From assembly GCF_002192695.1 (NCBI RefSeq), contig NZ_MTLG01000052.1:62001-126000 (forward strand): a DNA stretch of 64,000 bases, in the 5' to 3' direction. The translations under genes were made by a program, and so were the position numbers. The DNA is from Achromobacter xylosoxidans. GTDB taxonomy: Bacteria; Pseudomonadota; Gammaproteobacteria; Burkholderiales; Burkholderiaceae_B. Positions 11,699 to 20,778 of this stretch are shown here, piece after piece (position 1 is the first letter of the stretch; each line of letters opens with the position of its first letter). The notes below the pieces were generated by a model that saw nothing but the letters and a program-made list of their open reading frames with translations, did not search any database and was not told where the DNA came from.

Positions 11699-13255
11699 TT
11701 ACTTGGACTTCCAGGCGTTCCAGAAGTAGGGCCACGGCACGGCCTTGGTGCCTTGCAGCGACGGCGAGCGCGCGGCCTGGGCGTTGAAGTCGCCGACCTT
11801 GATGAAGGGCACTTCGTCGTACACGGCCTGCTGCACGTCAGCCCAGCGCTTGATGCGTTCTTCCTGGTTGCCGGCCTGGTTGAAGGCATCCAGCGCCTGG
11901 TTGCGGCGCGGCGTGTCCCACCAGCCCGGCGCGTCCTTGGACGGGAAGTCGATCAGGGCAGGCTCGGGCAGGAAGGGGCTGTGCGTAATGAAGATGTCCC
12001 ACAGGGCCGGGTCCTGGCGACGCTGCGTCAGCGTGGCCCAATCCACCACCTGCATGTCCACGGTGAAGCCGGCGGCCTTCAGGTATTCGGCGGCCACCAG
12101 GGCCATCTTGTAGTGGAACTCGTACTGCTGGCTGGTCAGGATGCGGATCTTGCGGTCCTGCACGCTGGCGCCATCCACCAGCTTCTTGGCGCCGGCGGCG
12201 TCGCCCTTGTTGTAGACCTTGCCGCCCAGGGACGTGGCCCAGGGGTAGCCCTCGGGGTACAGATCGCCGTTGAGCTTGTAGAAGTTCTTGTCGCCGAAGG
12301 CGGCGTACAGCATGTCTTCTTCATTCAGCGCGAGCTGCACGGCCTGGCGGACAGCCAGGTTCGACATGATGCCTTGCTTGGTGTTGAGCACCAGGCGCGG
12401 CCAGCCGAAGGGCTTGAGCATGACGGGATCGGAGCGGCCGTTCTTGAGCTTGGGCAGCGATTCCACCGGCAGCGAGTCGACGTAGTCGAACTGTCCGGCC
12501 ACCGCGCTTTCGACGCGGGTGTTGGCATTGCTGACCGGCACGAAGCGGATCTCGTCCAGGTACTGCTTGCGCGCGCCGCCAAAGCCGTCGGGCTCGCCTT
12601 CGCGTTGCTTGTAGCCTTCGAAGCGGACCAGCTGGATGTACTGGTCGGGCACGCGCGCCTTCAACTGGTACGGGCCGGTGCCGACGAATTCGGTCAGGGC
12701 CGGAGCGATCTTGCCCTTGGGCATGATGACGGCGGCGCTGTTGTTCATGGCCAGCAGCGCCGTCAGCGGCGCATAGGGCTGCTTGAGCGTGATGCGGATG
12801 GTGTTGGCGTCGGGCGCTTCGATGCCGGTGATGATCTTGGCGGCCATCTTGCCGCGCGTGGCGGTCTCGGTCCAGCGCTTGAGCGAGGCCAGCACGTCGG
12901 ACGAATCCATCTTGGAGCCGTCATGGAAAGTGATGCCCTGGCGCAGCGGGATCGTGTAGGTCAGCCCGTCGGCCGAGACTTCCGGCAGCTTGTCGGCCAA
13001 GAGCGGGGTCAGGTTCCACTTGCCGTCGAAGGTGTACAGCGTTTCGAAGAAGTGCTGGGTCAGGATGCCCACCAGGTCGGCCGTGCTGGTCATCGGATCC
13101 AGCGTGGGCGGCTCGCCTATGGTGGCAACCGAGATCGTGCCTCCCTTGATCGGCGTGGCACAGAGGGCGGGGGTCGACAATGCGGTCAAGCCAATTGCGC
13201 CGGCCAGCAGCAGGCTATTGAGCCCACCGCCTCGCCGGGAGGTACGGAAGTTCAT
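11699..13255 (-). CDS. Peptide-type ABC transporter periplasmic substrate-binding protein (SBP family 5)
   Basis: A 518-residue secreted protein. A signal peptide spans residues 1 to about 32 (RRGGGLNSLLLAGAIGLTAL then ALCA). The mature part shows the family 5 pattern: GGTISVATIGEPPTLDPM at the N-terminus, FDGKWNLTPLLADKLPEVSADG and LRQGITFHDGSKMDSSDVL. This group binds peptides, nickel, opines or other small compounds. Its place beside D-aminoacylase suggests N-acyl-D-amino acids or D-amino-acid peptides as ligand (inference). GGAGAGAG precedes the ATG. Confidence 0.9.
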   Translation of the reverse strand: MNFRTSRRGGGLNSLLLAGAIGLTALSTPALCATPIKGGTISVATIGEPPTLDPMTSTADLVGILTQHFFETLYTFDGKWNLTPLLADKLPEVSADGLTYTIPLRQGITFHDGSKMDSSDVLASLKRWTETATRGKMAAKIITGIEAPDANTIRITLKQPYAPLTALLAMNNSAAVIMPKGKIAPALTEFVGTGPYQLKARVPDQYIQLVRFEGYKQREGEPDGFGGARKQYLDEIRFVPVSNANTRVESAVAGQFDYVDSLPVESLPKLKNGRSDPVMLKPFGWPRLVLNTKQGIMSNLAVRQAVQLALNEEDMLYAAFGDKNFYKLNGDLYPEGYPWATSLGGKVYNKGDAAGAKKLVDGASVQDRKIRILTSQQYEFHYKMALVAAEYLKAAGFTVDMQVVDWATLTQRRQDPALWDIFITHSPFLPEPALIDFPSKDAPGWWDTPRRNQALDAFNQAGNQEERIKRWADVQQAVYDEVPFIKVGDFNAQAARSPSLQGTKAVPWPYFWNAWKSK

Positions 13256-13332
13256 GATTCTCTCTCCAGAGGGTCAAAAACGGGTTTTTGCTTGTAGTAG
13301 TTAGAGGTTTGCGCCGGAATCCCGCGATTCCT

Positions 13333-13369
13333 CCTGCCCGCCGGGTACCGGCGCGGTGCGGCGGGCAGG
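13333..13369 (-). other. Stem-loop between deaminase and binding-protein genes
   Basis: A perfect 10-bp inverted repeat, CCTGCCCGCC at 13333-13342 and GGCGGGCAGG at 13360-13369, with a 17-base spacer. It lies immediately after the deaminase stop codon in the transcription direction. A T-rich stretch (TTTTTGACCC on the minus strand) occurs farther on, not directly at the stem. It could be a partial terminator or a processing/stability element inside the operon. Confidence 0.5.
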
Positions 13370-13374
13370 GCCGT

Positions 13375-14646
13375 TCAGAAGAAGGTTTCAGCCACGTCGG
13401 TGACGCGGTATTGCTCGTCCACCAGCAGCACCTGGCGCCACTTGTCGAAGGTCAGGCAGGGGTGGGAGATGTCGAAGGCGATCATGTCGCCGACCTGGAT
13501 GTCGTCGCCCGCGCCGATCTGCATGAAGGCGTGCTGGTCCATCATCGCGCTCAGCTTCCAGTGGGCGGGAGCCTGGCCCGGCGCGGCGTCGCGGCCGGGG
13601 CGGTACAGCGCGGCGGGCGTGGGCAGGCCGGCATCGAAGGCGGCGTCGCGCTTGCCCATGGCGATGATGGCGCGGCCCGGTTCGGGCAGCGACTGCACAT
13701 AGGCCCAGACCTGCAGGGCGGGCTGCAGGCCGGGTTCCATCTTTTGCGCGACCGGGTTGTGGGCATTGATGCGCTCGGCGGCCGAGCGGTAGATGCCGAC
13801 GTCGTGCGACAGGTAGCAGCCGGGGCGCAGCACGATTTCCAGCGGGGCGCCGATGTCCAGCTGCGAGAATTCCTCGGCCACCACGTCGAACCAGGCGGAG
13901 CCGGCGCCGGAGATCAGCGCCGGGCCGTTCTTGCGCAGGCGGCCGGCGGCGGCCAGGCCGCGCAGGGCGTCGGCGGCGCGGCGCAGGAAGGCGCGGATGG
14001 CCTCTTCTTCCTGCAGCACGCCCTCGTAGACTTCGATGCCGGCCAGGGCCAGGCCGGGCCATTTGCCGATTTCGTCGACCAGGGCCTGCAACTGGGCGTC
14101 GTCGCGCACGCCGGTGCGGCCGCCCTGGGGACCCAGTTCGATCAGCACCGGCAGGGTCAGGCCCTGTTCGCCGAAGTAGGCGCCCAGTTGCGCCGCGTTG
14201 GCGGGCGAGTCCACGATGCAGAAAAAGGTGAAGGCCGGGTCGCGCAGCAGGTGCGCGATGATGGCCATGTTGGCGCGGCCCACTAGTTGATTGGCCATCA
14301 GTATCCGGCGCACGCCATGCTGGTAGGCCGCCCGGACCTGCGGCGCGGTCGCCAGCGTGATGCCCCAGGCGCCGCCTGCGATCTGGCGCTGGAACAGCGC
14401 CGGGCTCATAGTGGTCTTGCCGTGCGGCGCCAGCTTGACCTTGTACGCTTCCATGAAGCGCTGCATCCATTGCAGGTTGTGGCGCACGCGGGCTTCGTAC
14501 AGCACGGCCACGGGCAGGCTGACGTCCTCGTCGAGCAGGTTCCAGTTCAGCGCCGCCACGCCGGCGGTGGTACAGGATGCCGGAAAGGCGCCCAGGCCTT
14601 TGCCGTTCATGTCCAGGGGGGCTGCGGGGAAGGAGGAGTTCGTCAT
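13375..14646 (-). CDS. PLP-dependent D-amino acid deaminase / D-serine dehydratase-like (alanine racemase fold)
   Basis: A 423-residue fold-type III PLP enzyme of the eukaryotic-type D-serine dehydratase / D-threonine aldolase family. The PLP lysine is Lys77 in APHGKTT. The C-terminal domain carries SHPC (394-397), the His-x-Cys metal site that marks D-serine dehydratase-like members and binds zinc. The expected reaction is loss of ammonia from a D-hydroxy-amino acid through an enamine to a keto acid; a D-threonine aldolase activity is the alternative. It is the first gene of the operon, facing away from the amidase gene at 14801. Confidence 0.85.
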   Translation of the reverse strand: MTNSSFPAAPLDMNGKGLGAFPASCTTAGVAALNWNLLDEDVSLPVAVLYEARVRHNLQWMQRFMEAYKVKLAPHGKTTMSPALFQRQIAGGAWGITLATAPQVRAAYQHGVRRILMANQLVGRANMAIIAHLLRDPAFTFFCIVDSPANAAQLGAYFGEQGLTLPVLIELGPQGGRTGVRDDAQLQALVDEIGKWPGLALAGIEVYEGVLQEEEAIRAFLRRAADALRGLAAAGRLRKNGPALISGAGSAWFDVVAEEFSQLDIGAPLEIVLRPGCYLSHDVGIYRSAAERINAHNPVAQKMEPGLQPALQVWAYVQSLPEPGRAIIAMGKRDAAFDAGLPTPAALYRPGRDAAPGQAPAHWKLSAMMDQHAFMQIGAGDDIQVGDMIAFDISHPCLTFDKWRQVLLVDEQYRVTDVAETFF

Positions 14647-14663
14647 GGGAGGCGCCTGCTATG

Positions 14664-14715
14664 GAAAATATTTACGTCAAATCTGGTTTTTTTCATTATC
14701 GTGAAAAGAATTTAC
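14664..14715. promoter_or_regulatory. Candidate operator: two GAAAA-n-ATTTAC direct repeats
   Basis: The 154-base gap between the deaminase and amidase genes has an AT-rich island with GAAAATATTTAC at 14664-14675 and GAAAAGAATTTAC at 14703-14715, 39 bases apart. The first copy is itself nearly palindromic. The position, upstream of both divergent genes, suits binding by the operon's RpiR-type regulator. The assignment is inference. No convincing -35/-10 pair was found. Confidence 0.3.
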
Positions 14716-14800
14716 AAGCGGGAGTTAGGAGTTTCCCGTAGTCGGCGCTGGCCGCCGGTTGGCGCGACAATAGGAAAAACCTCCGACACAAGGAAGCGTC

Positions 14801-15592
14801 ATGCTGAAAGTTGCTTTGGGCCAGTTCGCCGTCAGCCGCGTCTGGGAAGAAAACGCCCAGGTCTGCATCGACCTGATGGAACGCGCCCGCGCCGGCGGCG
14901 CCGGCCTGCTGGTCTTGCCTGAAGGCATCCTGGCCCGCGACATCACCGATCCGCAGATCGTCCTGAAGGCCGCCCAGCCCCTGGACGGCCCGTTCATGAG
15001 CCGCCTGCTGGAAGCCAGCCGCGGTTCGCAATTGGCGACGATGATGTGCGTGCACGTGCCCACCGGGGAGGGGCGGGTCTGGAACACGCTGGTGACGCTG
15101 CGCGACGGCCAGATCCTGTCGCAATACCGCAAGCTGCACCTGTACGACGCCTTCAACATGAAGGAATCCACCAACGTCACGCCCGGCGTCGACATCCCGC
15201 CGCTGCTGGACATCGGCGGCCTGCGCGTCGGCCTGATGACCTGCTACGACGTGCGCTTCCCCGAACTGGCGCGGCGCCTGGCGCTGGACGGCGCCGACCT
15301 GCTGGTGCTGCCGGCGGCCTGGGTGCGCGGCCCGCTGAAGGAAATGCACTGGGAAGTGCTGGTCACGGCGCGCGCGCTGGAAAACACCTGCTACGTGGCC
15401 GCCACGGGCGAATGCGGCGAGCGCAACATCGGCTGCAGCATGGTGGTGGATCCGCTGGGCGTGGTGACGGCGCGCGCGGGCGAGGCCCCGGCGCTGGTGT
15501 TCGCCGATATCGACCCCGAACGCCTGGCCCATGCCCGCAAGGTGCTGCCGGTGCTGGCGAACCGGCGCTTCGGGCCGCCGGGTCTGGCCTAG
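14801..15592 (+). CDS. Carbon-nitrogen hydrolase, deaminated-glutathione amidase type (YbeM-like)
   Basis: A 263-residue member of the nitrilase superfamily with the Glu-Lys-Cys triad at Glu41 (VLPEG), Lys111 (YRKLHLYD) and Cys148 (TCYDVRFPE). The opening MLKVALGQFAVSRVWEENAQ and the overall length fit the YbeM/Nit1 branch. That branch hydrolyses the amide of deaminated glutathione, a damage product of transamination, to 2-oxoglutarate and cysteinylglycine. It is divergent from the D-amino-acid operon and may or may not belong to it. An omega-amidase role on 2-oxo-acid amides is the main alternative. Confidence 0.85.
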   Translation: MLKVALGQFAVSRVWEENAQVCIDLMERARAGGAGLLVLPEGILARDITDPQIVLKAAQPLDGPFMSRLLEASRGSQLATMMCVHVPTGEGRVWNTLVTLRDGQILSQYRKLHLYDAFNMKESTNVTPGVDIPPLLDIGGLRVGLMTCYDVRFPELARRLALDGADLLVLPAAWVRGPLKEMHWEVLVTARALENTCYVAATGECGERNIGCSMVVDPLGVVTARAGEAPALVFADIDPERLAHARKVLPVLANRRFGPPGLA

Positions 15593-15673
15593 CGGTGCGC
15601 GGGGCGGGGAAGGCTTGCGGCCATGGTGTAATGCTGACTTGAATTACTTGCTGTCTTCCCTCATCTCCTGCCA

Positions 15674-17014
15674 ATGAGCAACGATCTCTTCGCGGCCGAT
15701 CCTGCGCATCGGCCTTACGTGCCCCTGGCCGAGCGGCTGCGCCCGCGCACCCTGTCCGACGTGGTCGGGCAGTCGCATCTGCTGGGGCCGGACAAGCCCT
15801 TGCGCGTCGCCTTCGAGTCGGGCCGCCCGCACTCCATGATCTTCTGGGGGCCGCCCGGCGTGGGCAAGACCACGCTGGCGCGCCTGATGGCGGATGGTTT
15901 CGACGCGCAGTTCATCGCCATCTCGGCGGTGCTGGGCGGGGTCAAGGACATCCGCGACGCCGTCACGGTGGCGCAGGTGGCGCAGGGCCAGGGACGCCGC
16001 ACCATCCTCTTCGTCGACGAGGTGCACCGCTTCAACAAGGCGCAGCAGGACGCGTTCCTGCCGTATGTGGAAAGCGGGCTGTTCACCTTCATCGGCGCCA
16101 CCACCGAAAACCCCTCGTTCGAGGTCAATTCGGCGCTGTTGTCGCGGGCGCGGGTGTACGTGCTGCAATCGCTCACGGCCGAGGAACTTCAGTTGCTGGT
16201 CGACCGCGCCGAGCAGGCCTTGAACGACGGGCTGGACGAGGGCGAGCGCATCCACATCGATCCCGACGCGCGCGAACAGCTGGCGGCCTGGGCCGACGGC
16301 GATGCGCGCCGCCTGATCAGCGCGGTCGAAGTGGTGGCTGAATCGGCGCAAGCCGCCGGCCGCGACACGGTGGACGCGGCCTGGCTGGAGATCTCGCTGT
16401 CGCAGAACCTGCGCCGCTTCGACAAGGGTGGCGACGCGTTCTACGACCAGATCAGCGCGCTGCACAAGTCGGTGCGCGGCTCCAACCCCGACGCCGCGCT
16501 GTACTGGTTCTGCCGTATGATCGACGGCGGCGCCGATCCCAAATACTTGTCGCGCCGCCTGGTGCGCATGGCGGTGGAGGACATCGGCCTGGCCGATCCC
16601 CGCGCCACGGACCTGGCCGTGAACGGCGCCGACATCTACGAGCGCCTGGGCTCGCCGGAGGGCGAACTGGCGCTGGCGCAGGCGGTGGTCTACATGGCCT
16701 GCGCGGCCAAGTCCAACGCCGTCTACAACGCCTACAACCAGGCGCGCAAGTTCGCGGCCGAACACGGCAGCGCGCCGGTGCCGATCCACCTGCGCAACGC
16801 GCCCACCAAATTGATGAAACAGCTGGGCCACGGCAAGGCCTACCGCTACGCGCACGACGAGCCCCATGGCTATGCCGCCGCCGAGCAATATTTCCCCGAT
16901 GGACTCAATCCCTCCTTCTATCGGCCGACTGATCGCGGCCTGGAGGCTAAAATCCAGCAAAAGCTGGCATTCCTGCGCGAGCTGGACGCCCAGGAACGCG
17001 CCAAGAAACGGTAA
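15674..17014 (+). CDS. rarA: Replication-associated recombination protein A (RarA/MgsA) AAA+ ATPase
   Basis: A 446-residue AAA+ protein related to clamp-loader subunits and eukaryotic Mgs1/WRNIP1. It acts at stalled replication forks. Walker A GPPGVGKTT is at 59-67, Walker B FVDEVHRF at 113-120 (DEVH) and sensor 1 is the GATTEN segment. The C-terminal tetramerisation region contains SAVEVVAESAQAAGRD and MACAAKSNAVYNAYNQA. Length is normal. It is followed 42 bases later by serS in the same direction, an order shared by many betaproteobacteria. Confidence 0.95.
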   Translation: MSNDLFAADPAHRPYVPLAERLRPRTLSDVVGQSHLLGPDKPLRVAFESGRPHSMIFWGPPGVGKTTLARLMADGFDAQFIAISAVLGGVKDIRDAVTVAQVAQGQGRRTILFVDEVHRFNKAQQDAFLPYVESGLFTFIGATTENPSFEVNSALLSRARVYVLQSLTAEELQLLVDRAEQALNDGLDEGERIHIDPDAREQLAAWADGDARRLISAVEVVAESAQAAGRDTVDAAWLEISLSQNLRRFDKGGDAFYDQISALHKSVRGSNPDAALYWFCRMIDGGADPKYLSRRLVRMAVEDIGLADPRATDLAVNGADIYERLGSPEGELALAQAVVYMACAAKSNAVYNAYNQARKFAAEHGSAPVPIHLRNAPTKLMKQLGHGKAYRYAHDEPHGYAAAEQYFPDGLNPSFYRPTDRGLEAKIQQKLAFLRELDAQERAKKR

Positions 17015-18415
<1,401 letters not shown>

Positions 18416-18455
18416 CGTTTTTCAGCTGTCCATCCGTCATTTGGCGGAATGGAAG

Positions 18456-18484
18456 ACGGAGCCTGAGGGCTCCGTTTTTTTTTA
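18456..18484 (+). terminator. Rho-independent terminator of serS
   Basis: The stem ACGGAGCC / GGCTCCGT (18456-18463, 18468-18475) has a TGAG loop and is followed by nine or more T. Confidence 0.9.
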
Positions 18485-18647
18485 TTATCTGTACATATTC
18501 CTGTCGCCTCAGGCTATTAACCTGCCGGCGAGAGTGTTTGATTATGATGTGAGCAATTGTGTATTCCAATAAAAGGGCCGGATAGTTACGGCACAATATG
18601 CCCCGTGTGCTACACGCTTCATTCACTTAAATAACAAGGAGTTGCCC

Positions 18648-18896
18648 ATGACTTCAAGAATGATTGGAGATTTTCGTGTGAGATGCTCCGTGGCTCAGGA
18701 AGACGAGCAGGGCTACCGCGTGCAGATATGGACCCGCCGGGTCGGCGGCACTGCGCCGGAAAAATGCTGGACCGTGCCTGGGCAGGCGCCGTTTTCAAGC
18801 CTGGACGAAGCCGAGCAGGAAAGCCGGCAGCTGTTCCAGGGCATCAACGGCGTGCGTTTCAACGGTGAACCGGAGTTTGCCCATGCGTCCGCATAA
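18648..18896 (+). CDS. Small hypothetical protein (82 aa)
   Basis: No family was recognised. The protein starts MTSRMIGDFRVRCSVAQEDE and has a compact, mixed hydrophilic composition with VQIWTRR and a C-terminal helix-like DEAEQESRQLFQGI; there is no signal peptide or membrane segment. The ATG at 18648 is set by AAGGAG at 18636-18641 with a 6-base gap, which also argues that it is translated. An in-frame TTG at 18642 abuts the ribosome site and was not chosen. It stands alone between the serS terminator and a minus-strand gene. Confidence 0.6.
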   Translation: MTSRMIGDFRVRCSVAQEDEQGYRVQIWTRRVGGTAPEKCWTVPGQAPFSSLDEAEQESRQLFQGINGVRFNGEPEFAHASA

Positions 18897-19076
18897 TGGT
18901 TGGTGGCGGTCGTCGAGCGAGCCCCGCCGTTGGATCGATCTCGTTCAGGAAACGCCGCGGTGGAGCGATGGCAAGGCCAGCAAAACCCCGCAGCAACCGG
19001 CCGTGCTGGCCGGCAAACCCGTGCAGGCTCCCGCAGCCTGAAGGGTATTTCGCCGGGCACCGGACATTGCCCGCAG

Positions 19077-19106
19077 AAAAAAAGGCCACTCTTGCGAGTG
19101 GCCTTT
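19077..19106 (-). terminator. Rho-independent terminator for the minus-strand P/Y/V-repeat gene
   Basis: A perfect 11-bp stem AAAGGCCACTC / GAGTGGCCTTT (19081-19091, 19096-19106) with a TTGC loop. It is followed on the minus strand by a run of seven T. Confidence 0.85.
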
Positions 19107-19153
19107 GTCATTTCCCGGTTCAATGGGCCTGCGTGCGATGCACGGCCTGCCAC

Positions 19154-19492
19154 TTAATCATCGTGGTCGTGTCCGCGGCCGCGGCCACGGTAATAGTCGT
19201 GTCCGTGCCCGCGTCCGCGGCCATAGTAGTAGCCTCGGTCATAGTAGCGGCCGCCGCCGCGGTAATAGACCGGCGCGGGGTAGACCACCGGCGGCGCGAC
19301 ATACACCGGCGCAGGGCGGTAATAGACGGGGGGCGGGGGCGCTACGTACACCGGCTGCGGCGCGACGTAGACCGGCGCGGGGTACACGACGCCCGGTATG
19401 CCGATCGAGATGCCGACGTCCACCCGAGCCAGGGCGACGCTGGAGATCAGCAGACCAGCGGCACCAGCACCAGCGATAAGCCATTTTTTCAT
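19154..19492 (-). CDS. Secreted Pro/Tyr/Val-repeat protein with Gly-Arg-His-Asp tail
   Basis: A 112-residue protein. A signal peptide covers residues 1 to about 22 (MKKWLIAGAGAAGLLISSVA then LA-R). The mature part has VGISIGIPGVVYPAP followed by repeated (A)PVYVAP/PVYYRP units, and ends in RGRGHGHDYYRGRGRGHDHDD. Such PxYx-repeat exported proteins are frequent in Burkholderiales and have no agreed function. The His/Asp-rich tail could bind metal (inference). Start set at the Met before KKWLI because that gives a standard signal peptide; an upstream in-frame ATG would add ten residues. Confidence 0.7.
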   Translation of the reverse strand: MKKWLIAGAGAAGLLISSVALARVDVGISIGIPGVVYPAPVYVAPQPVYVAPPPPVYYRPAPVYVAPPVVYPAPVYYRGGGRYYDRGYYYGRGRGHGHDYYRGRGRGHDHDD

Positions 19493-19809
19493 GTTGCACC
19501 TGCCTGCCGCATGACGCAGCAAAGTTGAGTATTCGTTGATGCCATTTTCGGGCTTTTTGCGCTGGCAGAAGTAAGCGCACAGGCGTCAATCGCGACAATC
19601 CGCAACCGTCCCCGATGACGTGGCATGCAGTTTGCTGCTTCGCAGCACCGCGGGTCCGCCCGGGCGCGGCCGCGATTGAAATGGATTGAAATCGCCTGGA
19701 ATCAGATGAAGCCGGACGGGCAGTTACAGCCGGTCACCATCCGCCCCTGTTTCCGGGTAACGGCGTTGCGCGGGCGCACCAGTCTTGCGGGCCCGCGACG
19801 GGCGCGCAT
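19493..19809. other. Non-coding gap, nothing recognised
   Basis: About 315 bases between two minus-strand genes. The half nearer 19500 should contain the promoter of the P/Y/V-repeat gene, but no clear -35/-10 pair was seen. No repeat or stem-loop of note was found. Confidence 0.4.
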
Positions 19810-20322
19810 CTAGGCGTCGGGTTCGCCGTCGGCCTGCTGGCGACGGAATTCGACGACCCATACCCAGGGGTTCGCAGCCCAGGCATGCGAGCCGTAACGC
19901 TCGCACCAGGTCAAGGCGAAGGCCGTTTGCAGCGGCACGCCCGGCAACAGGGCGGAACTTTGATACAGGGCCTGCGTGCCTTCGGCGCGGGCATCGGCCT
20001 CGGACAGCGTCTGCAGGCGTTGGATGCGCACGCCCACGATCACGGCGGTGGCGAAGGCATTGCCGGTTTCGTCGGTCAATTCGATGCTATCGCCCGATTT
20101 TCCATAAGGGCATCTGACCCAGCTGGAGGTCTTGCGCAGCTCGGACGGATTATCCAGCGATGGACCCATGGCTACCCATCTGCCGGAATCGGCGGCGTCC
20201 GCATACCAGACCGTGGTGAGTTTGGTCGGTTGCGGTTTCAGAATGCGCCGGCTTTGTATCTTGTGACCGTCCAAGACAGCTTGTTTAAGCGGCTCGCTGA
20301 ATTGAAGAGACTGCCTTTTCAT
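19810..20322 (-). CDS. ASCH/PUA-like domain protein of phage type
   Basis: A 170-residue protein opening MKRQSLQFSEPLKQAVLDGH and continuing KIQSRRILKPQP. This is the signature seen in small ASCH-like proteins carried by many phages and prophages (pattern: F-x-[EK]-P-x(4)-I-x-x-G-x-K-T-x-T-R-R-x-x-x-P). The centre has VRCPYGKSGDSIEL and the end AANPWVWVVEF, both usual in the group. ASCH domains are thought to bind RNA or modified nucleotides; the role here is unknown. No other phage gene is nearby, so it is either a domesticated copy or a remnant. Confidence 0.7.
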   Translation of the reverse strand: MKRQSLQFSEPLKQAVLDGHKIQSRRILKPQPTKLTTVWYADAADSGRWVAMGPSLDNPSELRKTSSWVRCPYGKSGDSIELTDETGNAFATAVIVGVRIQRLQTLSEADARAEGTQALYQSSALLPGVPLQTAFALTWCERYGSHAWAANPWVWVVEFRRQQADGEPDA

Positions 20323-20477
20323 ACGCTCGCGGTTCCTCTCACGATCAAAGCATATGCGCCAATGCGGCGACAGCCTGGTCGACGCATGCCTACTGTGCGG
20401 GCGGTTTGGGCCTGGAATCGGGAAGTATGCCGCCTCAAGCCCATCATGTCAGGCATGACCTGGATTTATGTGTCTTT

Positions 20478-20507
20478 TTGAATACGGCGCGGGGATGTTT
20501 GTATACT
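20478..20507 (+). promoter_or_regulatory. Sigma-70 type promoter directly abutting a small ORF
   Basis: TTGAAT (20478-20483) and TATACT (20502-20507) are separated by 18 bases. Counting 6 bases from the end of the -10 box puts the start site on the A of the ATG at 20514, so the transcript would have no leader. Confidence 0.55.
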
Positions 20508-20513
20508 CGAAAC

Positions 20514-20711
20514 ATGACTACGAACCTGCATGATCTCAAGCCGGGTTACTACTGGTACACCATGGCAAACGACCCGCTGGCCATCATTCATATCCATGAG
20601 GACGGCGGCGCCACGCTGATGGGCACGGATTACCGCATCGGCGCCGAAGGCGTGGCCGACATGGTCCGCCAGGGCGAACGCTTTTTCTGGATAGAACCGC
20701 CTCAAGCCTGA
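20514..20711 (+). CDS. Small hypothetical protein (65 aa), possibly translated from a leaderless mRNA
   Basis: No family recognised with certainty. The protein begins MTTNLHDLKPGYYWYTMAND and ends ERFFWIEPPQA. It is rich in aromatic residues, with a beta-like pattern (GYYWY, AIIHIHEDGG, ATLMGTDYRIG) and no membrane segment. No Shine-Dalgarno sequence precedes the ATG. Instead a good promoter ends 6 bases before it, which fits leaderless translation. It ends 67 bases before the amidohydrolase gene and could be co-transcribed with it. Confidence 0.55.
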   Translation: MTTNLHDLKPGYYWYTMANDPLAIIHIHEDGGATLMGTDYRIGAEGVADMVRQGERFFWIEPPQA

Positions 20712-20778
20712 GCTTGAGGGCGCGTGCCGCCTGGTCTGCGCAAGGCCGGCCGCCACGCGCGGCGCCTGGATTCCTGCC

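Noticed and set aside
18900-19157. Plus-strand frame of 85 codons after the 82-residue gene
   Set aside because: Runs through the terminator stem at 19081-19106, has no ribosome site and an unstructured Arg-rich product.
19493-20513. Prophage or genomic island suggested by the ASCH gene
   Set aside because: No integrase, attachment repeat, tRNA boundary or further phage gene was seen around it.
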